A DNA stretch of 38,954 nucleotides, taken from contig JAGHAM010000026.1 of assembly GCA_021161465.1 (NCBI GenBank), positions 1 through 38,954 of the forward strand, read 5' to 3'. Position 1 is the stretch's first letter. Each line of letters begins with the position of its first letter. This document shows, piece after piece, positions 1 to 9,199 of this stretch. The position numbers and the translations under genes are program-made. The stretch is from Candidatus Iainarchaeum sp. (GTDB taxonomy: Archaea; B1Sed10-29; WALL01; JAGHAM01). The notes under the pieces were generated by a model. The model searched no databases. It was not told where the DNA came from and worked only from the letters and a program-made list of their open reading frames with translations.

Positions 1-64
1 AGCAAGTCAGAGCAAAAGCTATTTGTGTTAATTTTAGGTCACAAGAAGATAGTTTCTAGGAAAA

Positions 65-817
65 TTAGTTTTTAGGATTAACGCGCTTGGTTAGGATACT
101 ATAAATTTCTAATAGGATGACTATCACAGCGATTATGACCAGAACATACATAACCCAATCAGCCCAATTCGAGGTGTCAACTGAGAGCCTCTCTTCGGCA
201 GTTCTATAGTGTGTCTCTCCATCAAAAATGTATTCAACTGTCAGCTTAACCGAGGTTGGTGTTTCCGCGCCTGGCTTTGCTTTTAGCTCTATGATTTTGG
301 TCTGGCTCTCCCCAGACTTGAAGTTTCCCAACTCCTGCTTTTCAGAGTTAAAGCTGTAATGGTCAGGGTTTGAAAGCACGAGCTGGTAAGCCACGTTGTA
401 AACCATATATTCCCCAGGGTTGCTTATGGTAAATTCCAGGTGCGCTGCTTCCCCCGGTTTGATTTCGTTCTTATCCAATTTTACATTTTCCAGTATTAAA
501 AGTGGCTTCTCCACCTTAACTGCATTATTTGTCCCCTCCCCTTCCAGCTTGTATTCCCCTGGCTTGTCAGGAGCTTTGAATACTAAGTTTTTGGTAAACA
601 TACCGGTGCTCTTGCCTGGAATAGTGAATGTCTTTTCTTGGTCTTCAAAGGTTATTTTCGCTTTGTGCTGTGACAGCGGTGCGTTTGCCCTGAACAAAAC
701 GCTGAAATCCTCTTCAGCAAAAACATGCTTCTGCACCAGCTCAAGGCTGGTCGCGCCTGCAAAAGCAAGCAAGCTAATAGCGAGGCAAACTGTAATAGCT
801 ACCCTCATCTTCATCAT
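65..817 (-). CDS. Secreted, membrane-anchored Ig-like (CARDB/S-layer-type) protein
   Basis: The 250-residue product starts with a hydrophobic signal peptide (about residues 5-23, ending near AGATS). Its ectodomain is predicted to be all beta, with a segment around residues 110-215 of the kind seen in CARDB / COG1361 domains (KPGEAAHLEFTISNPGEYM, then a regularly spaced NP/GN strand pattern). One transmembrane helix lies near residues 220-242, followed by a short basic tail (TKRVNPKN). It should face the outside of the cell. Three Met codons cluster at the start (817, 814, 808); the start overlaps the 3' end of the upstream gene by 44 nt, so the two are almost certainly cotranscribed. The substrate or partner is unknown. 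Bases 1-64 hold nothing recognisable. Confidence 0.75.
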   Translation of the reverse strand: MMKMRVAITVCLAISLLAFAGATSLELVQKHVFAEEDFSVLFRANAPLSQHKAKITFEDQEKTFTIPGKSTGMFTKNLVFKAPDKPGEYKLEGEGTNNAVKVEKPLLILENVKLDKNEIKPGEAAHLEFTISNPGEYMVYNVAYQLVLSNPDHYSFNSEKQELGNFKSGESQTKIIELKAKPGAETPTSVKLTVEYIFDGETHYRTAEERLSVDTSNWADWVMYVLVIIAVIVILLEIYSILTKRVNPKN

Positions 818-2147
818 ATCCTTCCTCTTTTCTTTTGTTCCACCAGATTAGTGCAATCAAAACGATGACAAGCAAGATGGCTATCCAGCCTGTCGGTGAT
901 TTCACAAAATCCGTCAGTATCTTGGTGATGGATGTCGTTGCTGGTGGCTTGTTTCTACATTTAACTCCAGACAACTTCGAAGCTTTCTCTGTGGCGTCAT
1001 TTGCATATTCCCTGGCGTTCAGATAGCTGTTTCTGGCCTTGGTGTAATCCATGTTCCTGTAGTATTCAGAGCCCTTGTTGAAAGAGTTTATGGCTTCATG
1101 ATATGTCCTGTTTAGTATATCAAGTTTCTGGAGCTGCTCGCTGTCTAGGTCTCCAGTGCAGGAGTAAAGCCTGGCTATAATTGGAGGCGCGCTGCTGTCT
1201 ATCTCCTTGATTTTAGCCTCAACCGACTTCTGCAGGTCGCTTATAGTTTCCTCGCTTTGCTCTTCCTTGTAGTGGGATATAAGCTGGTTCACTTCGTTGG
1301 CTAAGCTTTCGTTGGATAACTGGACATCTAAAAAAGTCATTCTCCAGTCGTTTGCAGTTGTTTTCAGCCCCGGGAGCGAGCTTATGCCTGTTATACCAAC
1401 TCCCTGGAGGAAGTTATGTATGTTGTCGCTTGTGGCACTGTCGTTGGTTGCGTTGGAGAGAATAGCATTGGCAGCCCTTACGAAGTCCTTCCTCTCGGTT
1501 TCATACTCATCGCCCTTGTCCGGTATCTGTGCCATTATCGTTAGCAGTGCTGAGAAGTTTCCCTTCCATGCGGATACATCATCCTCAGATGCAGGCGTTC
1601 CCATGAGTCTCTCCTCCATTGCATCCAGTTTTGTTATCAGGGATATAGCAGTTTCAACTGATGACTTCAGGGATTTAGTTTTGGCAAGCAGCGTGTTGGC
1701 CTTTCCTGCAAGGCTGTCAGGCAGTAGTGAGCTGTAGGTTTCTATGAAATCTTGCTGGCGTTTTACCTCACCAAGGAAACCATTCAGTTCCAGTTTTTTT
1801 CCGGTTGGGTAGTCCTTGGAGTCACTCTGCATGGCTATCCTCTTGAGCGTCAGGTGGATAAGGTAAATCTTCCTTAGCAGACTGTCGTTGGTGAGCACAA
1901 GTTTGCCATCAGAGTACCTGACCGGAACCCAGACTTGTTTCAGGCTGGATACATCGAACTCAACCACCCAGTATCTCTCGCCGTCAACTACTACCATGTT
2001 TGATGGGCTGCTTTTAGGAGTCGTTGGCAGGTCTGGAAACGTGAGCACAGCCTTTCTCATCGCGGTATCAAGAGTTATGTTTTCCTCTGCCTTTGAAACA
2101 GAGATAATGGTCACCAACAGGAGAATTACAAGCAGGATTCTTTTCAT
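774..2147 (-). CDS. Secreted protein with helical ectodomain and C-terminal membrane anchor
   Basis: This 457-residue protein is not assigned to a named family. A signal peptide covers residues 1-20 (MKRILLVILLLVTIISVSKA). An N-terminal segment (about 25-90) contains GERYWVVEFDVSS and VWVPVRYSDGKLVLT, reminiscent of PepSY-like beta hairpins. A long helical or coiled-coil middle (about 100-390) follows, including a TPR-like stretch near YYRNMDYTKARNSYLNAREY. One membrane helix lies near 418-437, and the tail is short and acidic. The start codon at 2147 lies about 27 nt from the centre of the TATA-like element at 2167-2176, which fits a leaderless transcript. The following gene overlaps its 3' end. 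Together they look like a two-gene cell-surface operon of unknown role. Confidence 0.72.
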   Translation of the reverse strand: MKRILLVILLLVTIISVSKAEENITLDTAMRKAVLTFPDLPTTPKSSPSNMVVVDGERYWVVEFDVSSLKQVWVPVRYSDGKLVLTNDSLLRKIYLIHLTLKRIAMQSDSKDYPTGKKLELNGFLGEVKRQQDFIETYSSLLPDSLAGKANTLLAKTKSLKSSVETAISLITKLDAMEERLMGTPASEDDVSAWKGNFSALLTIMAQIPDKGDEYETERKDFVRAANAILSNATNDSATSDNIHNFLQGVGITGISSLPGLKTTANDWRMTFLDVQLSNESLANEVNQLISHYKEEQSEETISDLQKSVEAKIKEIDSSAPPIIARLYSCTGDLDSEQLQKLDILNRTYHEAINSFNKGSEYYRNMDYTKARNSYLNAREYANDATEKASKLSGVKCRNKPPATTSITKILTDFVKSPTGWIAILLVIVLIALIWWNKRKEEGYDEDEGSYYSLPRY

Positions 2148-2166
2148 CGGGAAGAATTAGTGGGTG

Positions 2167-2176
2167 TTAATATAAA
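2167..2176. promoter_or_regulatory. Shared bidirectional TATA element
   Basis: The AT-only block ttaatataaa is centred about 26 nt from both the divergent start codons at 2147 (minus) and 2199 (plus) in a 51-bp intergenic gap. That is the spacing expected if each gene is transcribed leaderless from one TATA box read in opposite directions. The spacing is seen directly; the function is inferred. Confidence 0.55.
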
Positions 2177-2198
2177 AAACTTTCATAAAAAATAAAGC

Positions 2199-2798
2199 AT
2201 GTCAGGCGAACCATTGATTCACGAGGAAAAACCATTCAGGAAAGATTCCAGATTTAAGAAAAGGCTAGTGTTCTTTGGAATGGGGGACGGGACCGAGTGC
2301 GAGCTGCTGTTGAATCATAAGGCTAACAGGAAGGATTTGTCAGTGGTTGGTGTTGAGCATTTCATGGATGATTTTGCTAAGAAGTTTAAGGGCAAGGAAA
2401 TCCCAAAGAATTTTTTTCCCCTGAAAGGAGACTTTGAGAAGGAGCCAAATTTATTTGAGGAAAAGAGCATAGACACAGCAGTTCTGAATTTCCCTTCACA
2501 CCACAGCCTAAGCGATAAGACTCTCGAGAACCTCCATAGGTGGTTGAAGGATGATTCAAGTGTGCTTGTACGGCTATGGGGTGGAAAGCCTGATTGGATT
2601 ATGGAGGAGGCAAATAGGAAAAAGCGCGAGGGTTTGATAAACTTTTTGAAAGAGAAGGGTTTTTCTGTTAAGGTTCTTAGCCAGGGGAAAAGGCAATCCG
2701 GAAGGACAATATCCCAACAGGAGGAGGAAATCTTCAACTATCCGTTTAGGAAGCACAGGACATATACGGTTATAGCTGCTAAGAGGAGAAAGAAATGA
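2199..2798 (+). CDS. Rossmann-fold SAM-dependent methyltransferase-like protein
   Basis: The 199-residue product has a motif I-like glycine turn (VFFGMGDGTECEL, residues 24-36), an acidic residue at the end of strand 2 (VVGVEHF, about 50-56), a motif II-like GDFEKE and a strand-4 motif (SIDTAVLNFP, about 90-99). This is the order expected for a class I methyltransferase; the exact family and substrate are not recognised. Codons at its 3' end overlap the next gene in an ATGA junction, so it is translationally coupled to a TrmJ-like RNA methyltransferase and may act on RNA too. The start lies about 27 nt from the TATA centre, consistent with a leaderless mRNA. A non-enzymatic Rossmann protein is possible. 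Confidence 0.6.
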   Translation: MSGEPLIHEEKPFRKDSRFKKRLVFFGMGDGTECELLLNHKANRKDLSVVGVEHFMDDFAKKFKGKEIPKNFFPLKGDFEKEPNLFEEKSIDTAVLNFPSHHSLSDKTLENLHRWLKDDSSVLVRLWGGKPDWIMEEANRKKREGLINFLKEKGFSVKVLSQGKRQSGRTISQQEEEIFNYPFRKHRTYTVIAAKRRKK

Positions 2799-3472
2799 TA
2801 AGGGTGGTTTTTGTTGAGCCGGAAACGCCAGGCAACGTTGGCTCACTGGCCAGGGCCATGGCAAACTTCGGTCTGGACGAGCTGGTGCTTGTTAATCCAT
2901 GCGAGCTGAGGGATGATGGCGAGGCTCGTGCCTTGGCAGTACATGCTTGGCCCATAGTCGCTAACGCGAAGCGCATGAGCTTTGAGGAGGCAATCTCAGG
3001 CTTTGACAATGTTATAGGTGCTACAGCAAGAACTGCATCAGACACAAATACAACGAGGGCTTACATGACACCAAGGGAGCTGGCTGATGTTAGTAGGGAC
3101 TTCCGGGGTGACCTATGCCTGGTTTTTGGGAGGGAGTCCAGGGGGTTAACCAGCGAGGAGCTACGGAAATGTGACCTGGTGGTGCACATACCCTGCTCGC
3201 CAGACTACCCAACTTTGAACATAACTCATGCTGCAGTAGTAATATTCTATGAGCTTTTTGCTGAAAAAAGTAACCCGCATAGGCTTGGAAGCCCCAAGCA
3301 GAAGCAGGAAACCATACAGATTTTTGAGAAACTAGCTTATTCACTTGAGTTAAGGAATCCAGAAAACGCTGTTAAACAGTTTAGGAATGTCATTTCAAGA
3401 GCATTCATCTCAGGCAGCGAGGCTAGGGGCATATCTGGCGTTCTAAGCAGGGCCCTGAGGGATATAAAATAA
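2795..3472 (+). CDS. TrmJ-like SPOUT tRNA 2'-O-methyltransferase
   Basis: This 225-residue protein is a TrmH/SpoU-family enzyme of the SPOUT (trefoil-knot) class. All three family motifs are visible: motif 1 NVGSLARAMANFG (residues 14-26), motif 2 LVFGRESRGLT (about 109-119) and motif 3 IPCSPDYPTLNITHAAVVI (about 132-150), which forms the SAM-binding knot. A helical extension of about 65 residues follows, as in TrmJ proteins that methylate the 2'-O of position 32 in tRNA. It overlaps the upstream methyltransferase gene by ATGA. The family is sure; the target nucleotide is inferred. Confidence 0.85.
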   Translation: MIRVVFVEPETPGNVGSLARAMANFGLDELVLVNPCELRDDGEARALAVHAWPIVANAKRMSFEEAISGFDNVIGATARTASDTNTTRAYMTPRELADVSRDFRGDLCLVFGRESRGLTSEELRKCDLVVHIPCSPDYPTLNITHAAVVIFYELFAEKSNPHRLGSPKQKQETIQIFEKLAYSLELRNPENAVKQFRNVISRAFISGSEARGISGVLSRALRDIK

Positions 3473-3522
3473 GCGGATATAGCGCAACCTGACGGTTGGA
3501 ATGAGCATCGAAACATAGAAAC

Positions 3523-3532
3523 ATTTAAATAT
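3523..3532 (+). promoter_or_regulatory. TATA box of the coiled-coil gene
   Basis: atttaaatat is centred about 26 nt upstream of the ATG at 3554, which is archaeal TATA-to-start spacing with essentially no leader. Confidence 0.6.
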
Positions 3533-3553
3533 CCTACTCGTGAATATGAAATC

Positions 3554-6130
3554 ATGGTAGATGGCCCCAGTTCTCAGATGGTTACACAAAAGCTAATAGA
3601 ATCCTTGAAAATCATTAAGGAAGAACTTAAAGCTTGGAGAGCGGAAAGCAAGCAAAACCAGGAAAAGATAAGGGCTCTCGAATCGAGGCTTGCAGCGGTT
3701 TCCACTTCCGGTGGAACACCAGGCATAGCAGCTGCCCAGGTAGATGATTTGCAGAAGAGGCTTAACCAGCTAATGCTTAAACTAAATGAAGTAAACAAGA
3801 AGAGCGACCTAACAGACCAGCAGCTTAAGGAGCAGATTGGCAAGCTTAACCAGACTGTTATTGCTATGAGTGAGAAGATAGCCGAGGTGGGGAAGATAAA
3901 GGGAGCCCTACAGGCTAAGGGTGCTACACCTGCTGAAATTGATGCTAAACTATCCAGCTTGAGGCTAATGCTTCAAGAAATAGGAGATGGCTTAAGCCAG
4001 CTAAGCAGGCTTAAGATGGAGCTTGATAAACTTGAAACAGAAAACCAGAGGACAGCTTCTGAAGTTAACGACCTGAGAGAGAAAATAGAGCAAATGGGTG
4101 TAGAGGGTGGTTCCCCAGAGGAGGTTGATGAACTTCGTGACAGGATTGACGAGCTGGCTGAAAAGATAGGAAAGACCCTACCAACTGAGGCTGGACCAGA
4201 GTTCCTACAGAACCTTAGCAAAGAACTTCAGAAGTGGCATGAGGAGAGCGAGAAGAATGCCAAAGCTCTAGCTACTGTAAGAGAGGAGCTGGCTAAAATT
4301 GAGGGGCAGGTTTCTGAAACAAGCAAGCTCAAGCAACACACGAACAAGCTGAGAAAGGAGATGAAGGAGCTATCTGCTGAGGCAGAGCGGCTTAGGGCCA
4401 TAAACAATGTAATACAGAAGCACAGTGAGGAAATAGAGCAACTTTACTCATTTGTTGGCAAGGAAAAGGTTAATGTGGAAGAAGTTGAGAACTCCTTGAA
4501 ATCTCTCGAGAGCAAGGTTATAAGCTGGCAGAAGGAGAACAGCAAAAAGCTTAAGGAAACTAAGGAGCTTGAAGAGAAACTGAAGAGGATGAGGAATAAG
4601 GAAAAGTTATCCTCCTCAGAGATAAACGAGATAAAAGCTAAGATGGATGAGTTTGCGGTTGTGATTGGGAAGGTCTCGGAACTTGGCGAGATGGGGCCCA
4701 AATTCTTTAAGGATATGAAAAAGGAGCTTGATGAGTGGAGGAAGGAAACCAAACAGAACGCATCCAGGCTTTCTGATATGCGCAAGACTATCAATAAGCT
4801 GAGGGCCAAGATACAAAGCGCGGTTAAGCTTAAAGGAGAAGTTGGTGAGCTCAAGAATGAGCTGAGCCAGAGCATAAATGATACAATCTCAAAGTTTGAT
4901 GAGCTGAAGCAGGCGATACTTAAGCATGGGGAAGAGTTTGAAAGTGTCTATTCCCTCATAGGCAAGGAAGAGCTTGAGATGGAGAAAATGGATTTCAAGG
5001 TGAAAAAGTTGAGAAAAACACTCAGGGAATGGCACAGCCTTAATGAGGAGAGTATCACCCAGAGCAAATTGCTGCAGGCAAAGCTTGAAGGCCTAAAGAA
5101 AAAAGTTTCTGGCAAGAAGGGGCTCCCAGTGGTGGTTAAGGAGCTTGAGGGTATTTCAAAAGATATAGAGCGGCTTAAGAAGGAAGAGAAGCGCTTAGAG
5201 GATATGGAATCAGAGATAGAGGAGTTAAGGAAGAGGCTGGAGGAGACACGGGAGATACGGGCTGAGATTCACGAGTTGCAGGATACCTTGTCTGCCATGA
5301 CTGACAATATAAAAAGCTTCCAGAGCCTGAGGGCTGCCATAGTCAAGCATGCTGAAGAATTGAAAGAGATGCAGTCTTTGGTTACCATGGAAAGAACAGA
5401 TGTCAAGCAGTTAGGGGCTAAAATTGATGGTAGCATAGCAGACTTCAAAAGAAAGATGAAATCCCTTGAGGAGCTTTCAAACACGAGTGTGAAGCGAACG
5501 CGTTCTCTTGCTGATAGGCTTGATAAGCTTGCCAAGAGGGTTGTTGGCAAGGAAGGCATACCTTCTCTTTCAAATGAGCTTCAGGAACTTGCTGATGAAA
5601 TAAGGAAACTTGAGGAGGAGCAAATGGTCCTGAAGCAGAAGCAAAAGGAAATGGTTGCGTTTGATGACAAGATAGAGTCTATGGTCCAAAAGGCACTTCG
5701 TGAGGACATCTCGAAAAAGGAGCTTGAGGACCAGTTTGACAAGCTGAAGAGGATGAAAAAGAAAGTAGTTCCACCAAGTGAGTTATCAAAGGTGAAAAGA
5801 GAAGCGCTCAAGCTAGCGTCAAAGAGGAAGGCCACTAACTTCAACTATATGCTAAAAGAGTTTACCACCAAGCTTGCCAAGGCAAAGAAAGGCGAGCAGG
5901 ACAAGCTATGGTCAGATTACAGGAAAAAGGCAAAGCAGATGATTGAGAAGATTGTAGACAAGGAGAAGAAAGGCCTTGAAAAGAAGGAAAACTCAAGAAG
6001 GCGCCTGCTGGTAACTAAAATGGAGCTTATGTCTATTTCTCTCGATAATGCTTTTGCTAAGAAAAACCTGAGGAAAGTCACCGAGCTCGTTGAAAGAATC
6101 GCCGAGCTGAAGGCGAGATTAAAGGATTGA
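3554..6130 (+). CDS. Giant cytoplasmic coiled-coil protein with 168-residue repeats
   Basis: The 858-residue product is almost entirely heptad-patterned and rich in K, E, L and S. It has no signal peptide or membrane helix, so it should be intracellular. An internal repeat is clear. Trp-centred segments (pattern xLxxWxxExxxN) occur at W28, W228, W325, W395 and W493. Segments of the form I-x-KHxEExxxxxSLxxxE begin at residues 287, 455 and 596, and a G-K-x-G-x-P turn occurs at 520 and 665. W228 to W395, 287 to 455 and W325 to W493 are spaced 167-168 residues (24 heptads). The third copy is about 141-145 residues and lacks Trp. The last 120 residues are a basic helical domain (KATNFNYML to AELKARLKD). 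Structural roles such as filament, spacer or chromosome organiser are possible, and I do not assign one. Its last 12 bases overlap convergently with porB. Confidence 0.8.
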   Translation: MVDGPSSQMVTQKLIESLKIIKEELKAWRAESKQNQEKIRALESRLAAVSTSGGTPGIAAAQVDDLQKRLNQLMLKLNEVNKKSDLTDQQLKEQIGKLNQTVIAMSEKIAEVGKIKGALQAKGATPAEIDAKLSSLRLMLQEIGDGLSQLSRLKMELDKLETENQRTASEVNDLREKIEQMGVEGGSPEEVDELRDRIDELAEKIGKTLPTEAGPEFLQNLSKELQKWHEESEKNAKALATVREELAKIEGQVSETSKLKQHTNKLRKEMKELSAEAERLRAINNVIQKHSEEIEQLYSFVGKEKVNVEEVENSLKSLESKVISWQKENSKKLKETKELEEKLKRMRNKEKLSSSEINEIKAKMDEFAVVIGKVSELGEMGPKFFKDMKKELDEWRKETKQNASRLSDMRKTINKLRAKIQSAVKLKGEVGELKNELSQSINDTISKFDELKQAILKHGEEFESVYSLIGKEELEMEKMDFKVKKLRKTLREWHSLNEESITQSKLLQAKLEGLKKKVSGKKGLPVVVKELEGISKDIERLKKEEKRLEDMESEIEELRKRLEETREIRAEIHELQDTLSAMTDNIKSFQSLRAAIVKHAEELKEMQSLVTMERTDVKQLGAKIDGSIADFKRKMKSLEELSNTSVKRTRSLADRLDKLAKRVVGKEGIPSLSNELQELADEIRKLEEEQMVLKQKQKEMVAFDDKIESMVQKALREDISKKELEDQFDKLKRMKKKVVPPSELSKVKREALKLASKRKATNFNYMLKEFTTKLAKAKKGEQDKLWSDYRKKAKQMIEKIVDKEKKGLEKKENSRRRLLVTKMELMSISLDNAFAKKNLRKVTELVERIAELKARLKD

Positions 6131-7036
6131 AAGCAGATTTACATCCGAGCTCTCTAATTTTTCAAGTTCTTTCCATGTCCTGTCTATGTGTTCTTGTATC
6201 TCAGAGATTTGCTCATCTTTTAGCTGCTTGAACCTCTTCTGGCCTGTCAAATATTCTTTCACTGGCTTGCGGTTTGGTTTCATTGTAAGCTTGAAGTTGC
6301 CGTTTTCAACCTCATACAGCGCCCACATACCAGTTTCAACAGCTGCTTTTGCTACCTTTATGGTTTTAGATGATTCAAATCCCCATCCTACTGGACACGG
6401 TGCGTGCACGTGAATATATTTCCCGCCCTTGAATGTTAGTGCTTTCTTTATCTTGTTTTGGAAATCTTCAGGATATGCTATCGATGCTGTTGCTACATAT
6501 TTCAATCCGTGGGCAACTGCAATCATTGGCACGTTCTTCTTCCACTCTGACTTACCGAAGGAGACTTTTCCTGCAGGACTCGTTGTGGTTGAGGCACCGA
6601 ATGGAGTAGCCCCACTTCTCTGAACACCTGTGTTCATGTATGCTTCGTTGTCATAGCATATGTAAAGTATATTGTGGCCTCTTTCCATAGCACCACTCAT
6701 TGCTCTGAACCCGATATCCACGGTGCCCCCATCTCCACCAAGGGCAATAACAGTAACATCCTTTCTGCCTTTCTTATCAAGGGCTTCCCTGACACCAGAT
6801 GCCACGGATGCTGCGTTTTCAAACAGCACGTGAATCCATGGGACCTTCCATGAGGTTTCTGGATATGGTGTGGTTGTAACTTCCATGCAACCAGTTGCCT
6901 CACAGATGACTACGTTTTTCCCTGTAGCCCTAAGCATCTCCCTTATCGCAATAATTGCGCCACAGCCAGCACAGCTTCTGTGCCCCGGGGCAATTAGCTC
7001 CTTTTCAGGATCGTTAAGCTTTGTTATTTCACTCAT
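6119..7036 (-). CDS. porB: Pyruvate:ferredoxin oxidoreductase, beta subunit
   Basis: The 305-residue protein binds thiamine diphosphate and a [4Fe-4S] cluster in the POR complex (pyruvate + CoA + 2 oxidised ferredoxin to acetyl-CoA + CO2). Visible features are the CAGCG cysteine motif near the N-terminus, [10 protein letters not shown] (third cysteine), the TPP motif [20 protein letters not shown] with the downstream [11 protein letters not shown], and a late cysteine in HAPCPVGW, matching the four cluster cysteines of the family. I chose the start at 7036 because a strong ribosome-binding site sits just upstream and the eight extra codons of the longer frame (from 7060) fall inside porA. It overlaps the porA stop by 8 nt and is the last gene of the operon. 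Confidence 0.95.
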   Translation of the reverse strand: MSEITKLNDPEKELIAPGHRSCAGCGAIIAIREMLRATGKNVVICEATGCMEVTTTPYPETSWKVPWIHVLFENAASVASGVREALDKKGRKDVTVIALGGDGGTVDIGFRAMSGAMERGHNILYICYDNEAYMNTGVQRSGATPFGASTTTSPAGKVSFGKSEWKKNVPMIAVAHGLKYVATASIAYPEDFQNKIKKALTFKGGKYIHVHAPCPVGWGFESSKTIKVAKAAVETGMWALYEVENGNFKLTMKPNRKPVKEYLTGQKRFKQLKDEQISEIQEHIDRTWKELEKLESSDVNLLSIL

Positions 7037-8183
7037 TTGGGTCACCTCCCAGGAATTCAACTACTCCCTCCTTGTCCTTCAGCCTCTCTATGAAGTTTTC
7101 CACGTTTTCCTTGGTGACATCAATACCACCTATACCACCTATGACGTTGTTCACTCGTGCCTTTGACCCGGCAGAGTAAAGGACATCCTTAATCTCTGGG
7201 TACATAGCTCCTGAGTTGAGGCCAAGTGCAACGTTCTTCTCAAACACTATCACATTCTCTTTGTCTTTGAGGGCTTTAGCTAGTTCCTCCTTTGGGAAAG
7301 GTCTATAACACCTTACTCTTACAAGACCAACATCGTCCCTCTTATCCACGACTTCCTTTATGGTTCCGCACACAGAACCCATCGCGACTATGGCTATTGG
7401 CCGGTCATTTTTGTATTCCTCAATTATCCCATTACCATAACTCCTGCCAAACTTCTTTGCAAACTCGTCATGCACTTCCTTAACCACAGCTTTTGCTTTC
7501 ATGACGTCCTTGCTTAGTTCCTTCCTCATGGCAGCGTATGGCTTCGGGTATGCAAAAGGCCCCATCGTCATTGGCTTGTCTGGGTCAAGGAACGCATGCT
7601 CTGGTTTGTATGGCGGGAGGAACTCATCAACATCCTTTTGTTCGGGGATGTCTACTGGCTCGTAGGTGTGGCTTAGTATGAATCCATCCATGCACACGAA
7701 TACAGGCAGCAAAACTCTTTTGTCCTCTGCTATCTTGTATGCTTGAATCATAGTGTCAACTGCTTCCTGGTTTGTTTCACAGTAAATCTGCAACCAACCC
7801 GAGTCCCGTTCGGATATAGTATCCTGCTGGTCGTTCCATATGTTAATTGGAGCTGATAACGCTCTGTTGACTATTGTAGTGACTATTGGCAACCTCATGC
7901 CCGCAGCTGCGTAAACAACTTCATGCATTAGTGCAAGACCCTGGCTGCTCGTGGCAGTGAAGGCCCTGACTCCAGTAGCGGAAGCACCAACTGTGGCACT
8001 CATTGCACTGAATTCAGATTCGACAGTGATTAGCTTGGCATCTAGGTCCCCATCGGCCACCATCTGGGCTAGGTTCTCTGGTATGTGTGTTGATGGTGTT
8101 ATTGGGAACATAGCCATGACTTCTGGCTTGCATAGCCTGATAGCATGGGCAACAGCGTTTGAGCCCTCCATAACCGTTTTCAT
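7029..8183 (-). CDS. porA: Pyruvate:ferredoxin oxidoreductase, alpha subunit
   Basis: The 384-residue product has the usual length of archaeal PorA. It opens with the family signature [19 protein letters not shown] and [11 protein letters not shown] (the pyrimidine-binding YPITPST-type motif), followed by the [16 protein letters not shown] segment and the domain II region that ends in [14 protein letters not shown]. It pairs with PorB to form the active site. Its start overlaps the porD stop by 4 nt (ATGA) and its end overlaps porB by 8 nt, so the four subunits are tightly coupled. Conservation of all motifs indicates a working enzyme. A related 2-oxoacid specificity cannot be ruled out by sequence alone. 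Confidence 0.95.
   Translation of the reverse strand: MKTVMEGSNAVAHAIRLCKPEVMAMFPITPSTHIPENLAQMVADGDLDAKLITVESEFSAMSATVGASATGVRAFTATSSQGLALMHEVVYAAAGMRLPIVTTIVNRALSAPINIWNDQQDTISERDSGWLQIYCETNQEAVDTMIQAYKIAEDKRVLLPVFVCMDGFILSHTYEPVDIPEQKDVDEFLPPYKPEHAFLDPDKPMTMGPFAYPKPYAAMRKELSKDVMKAKAVVKEVHDEFAKKFGRSYGNGIIEEYKNDRPIAIVAMGSVCGTIKEVVDKRDDVGLVRVRCYRPFPKEELAKALKDKENVIVFEKNVALGLNSGAMYPEIKDVLYSAGSKARVNNVIGGIGGIDVTKENVENFIERLKDKEGVVEFLGGDPNE
7041..7050 (-). promoter_or_regulatory. Ribosome-binding site deciding the porB start
   Basis: On the minus strand gggaggtgac lies 4 nt before the ATG at 7036 and inside the end of porA. It supports the shorter porB start and shows that internal operon genes use Shine-Dalgarno sites. 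Confidence 0.7.
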
Positions 8184-8449
8184 TTCTTCTCAACCTCCAT
8201 TTTTATTGCGTCGAATGGACACTCTTCAGCGCAGATACCACATCCCTTACAATAGTCCATGTTAGCTTGTGCCCCCTTCTCCTGGGTTATCTCTATTATT
8301 CCCTCGGGGCAGAACTTCGCGCAGATACCACATCTCTTGCATTTGTCACTATCAAATACAGGCTTGAATACCCTCCAGGTACCTGTTTTAGTAGCAGTTG
8401 AGTTTCCAACATCATAGATTATACCACCAATGGTGACTTTCTCTCCCAT
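8180..8449 (-). CDS. porD: Pyruvate:ferredoxin oxidoreductase, delta subunit (2x[4Fe-4S])
   Basis: The 89-residue ferredoxin-like subunit carries two complete cluster motifs, CKRCGICAKFCPEG and CKGCGICAEECPFDA, each CxxCxxCxxxCP. It relays electrons from the alpha-beta core to external ferredoxin. The N-terminal stretch containing GTWRVFKPVFD is typical of PorD. It is separated from porG by only 2 nt and overlaps porA by 4 nt. Confidence 0.95.
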   Translation of the reverse strand: MGEKVTIGGIIYDVGNSTATKTGTWRVFKPVFDSDKCKRCGICAKFCPEGIIEITQEKGAQANMDYCKGCGICAEECPFDAIKMEVEKK

Positions 8450-8451
8450 TC

Positions 8452-8985
8452 TTATCCCTCCTTTATCTCCTCATAAGTCCTTTTTATTGCTCTGGCGTTC
8501 TTTTCGCCAACCTCACCTGGATACCTCTCTTTTATCGTTGAAACCAGGCTATCTATATTTACAAGTCCAGTGACCCCAATTAATGCCCCCAGCATTGGCG
8601 TGTTCACAAATGGCTTTCCAATCTCTTCTAGGGCTATTTTAGTTGCATCAACTATCCTGACATCAACACCTTCAGGCAGGTCCGGCATCTGTGCCGTGTT
8701 GACTACAACAACCCCTCCTTCCCTCATACCTTCAAAAACATTTACGACTTCCATGAGGGTTGGGTCTAGCACCACAATATAGTTAGGCTTGTAAACCTGT
8801 TCCCTTAACCTTATGAACTCATCATCTATCCTCGTAAAGGCCATTACCGGTGCGCCTCTCCTTTCAACACCAAAGAACGGGAATGCCTGCGAGTATTTGC
8901 CTTCCTTGAATGCAGCCACGGCAAGAACCTCAGCAGCGGTAACCGCGCCCTGGCCTCCACGGCCATGAAAACGAATCTCTTTCAT
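8452..8985 (-). CDS. porG: Pyruvate:ferredoxin oxidoreductase, gamma subunit
   Basis: The 177-residue protein starts with the family signature [20 protein letters not shown] and contains [19 protein letters not shown], both diagnostic of the gamma subunit of 2-oxoacid:ferredoxin oxidoreductases. It is first in the operon. A GAGGGAT Shine-Dalgarno-like sequence lies a few bases before the ATG, and a TATA-like element lies further upstream at 9025-9034, so this mRNA has a short leader, unlike most monocistronic genes here. The 214-bp gap to the divergent amidohydrolase gene holds only the two promoters. Confidence 0.95.
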   Translation of the reverse strand: MKEIRFHGRGGQGAVTAAEVLAVAAFKEGKYSQAFPFFGVERRGAPVMAFTRIDDEFIRLREQVYKPNYIVVLDPTLMEVVNVFEGMREGGVVVVNTAQMPDLPEGVDVRIVDATKIALEEIGKPFVNTPMLGALIGVTGLVNIDSLVSTIKERYPGEVGEKNARAIKRTYEEIKEG

Positions 8986-9024
8986 AAAAATCCCTCAGTT
9001 GCATCCTTATTAAGGCTCATGATA

Positions 9025-9034
9025 CATATAAATC
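9025..9034 (-). promoter_or_regulatory. TATA-like element of the por operon
   Basis: Minus-strand gatttatatg predicts a transcription start near 9003, giving a leader of roughly 15-18 nt that includes the porG ribosome-binding site. Confidence 0.45.
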
Positions 9035-9170
9035 TTACTTTCCCCCTGCGCAGTTGTAACCAGTGTTGAAGCCTGTATGCTACTATTTTTTGGTGTCAGT
9101 TATCCTGCACTGTGTGCTTCCTCCTCCATCTTTTCCTACAGGAGTTATTATTTTTGAGAGATTGGAAAAC

Positions 9171-9180
9171 ATTTTAATAT
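9171..9180 (+). promoter_or_regulatory. TATA box of the amidohydrolase gene
   Basis: attttaatat is centred about 25 nt upstream of the ATG at 9200, consistent with a leaderless transcript. Confidence 0.55.
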
Positions 9181-9199
9181 CCCCTGCCTAATACTCCTC

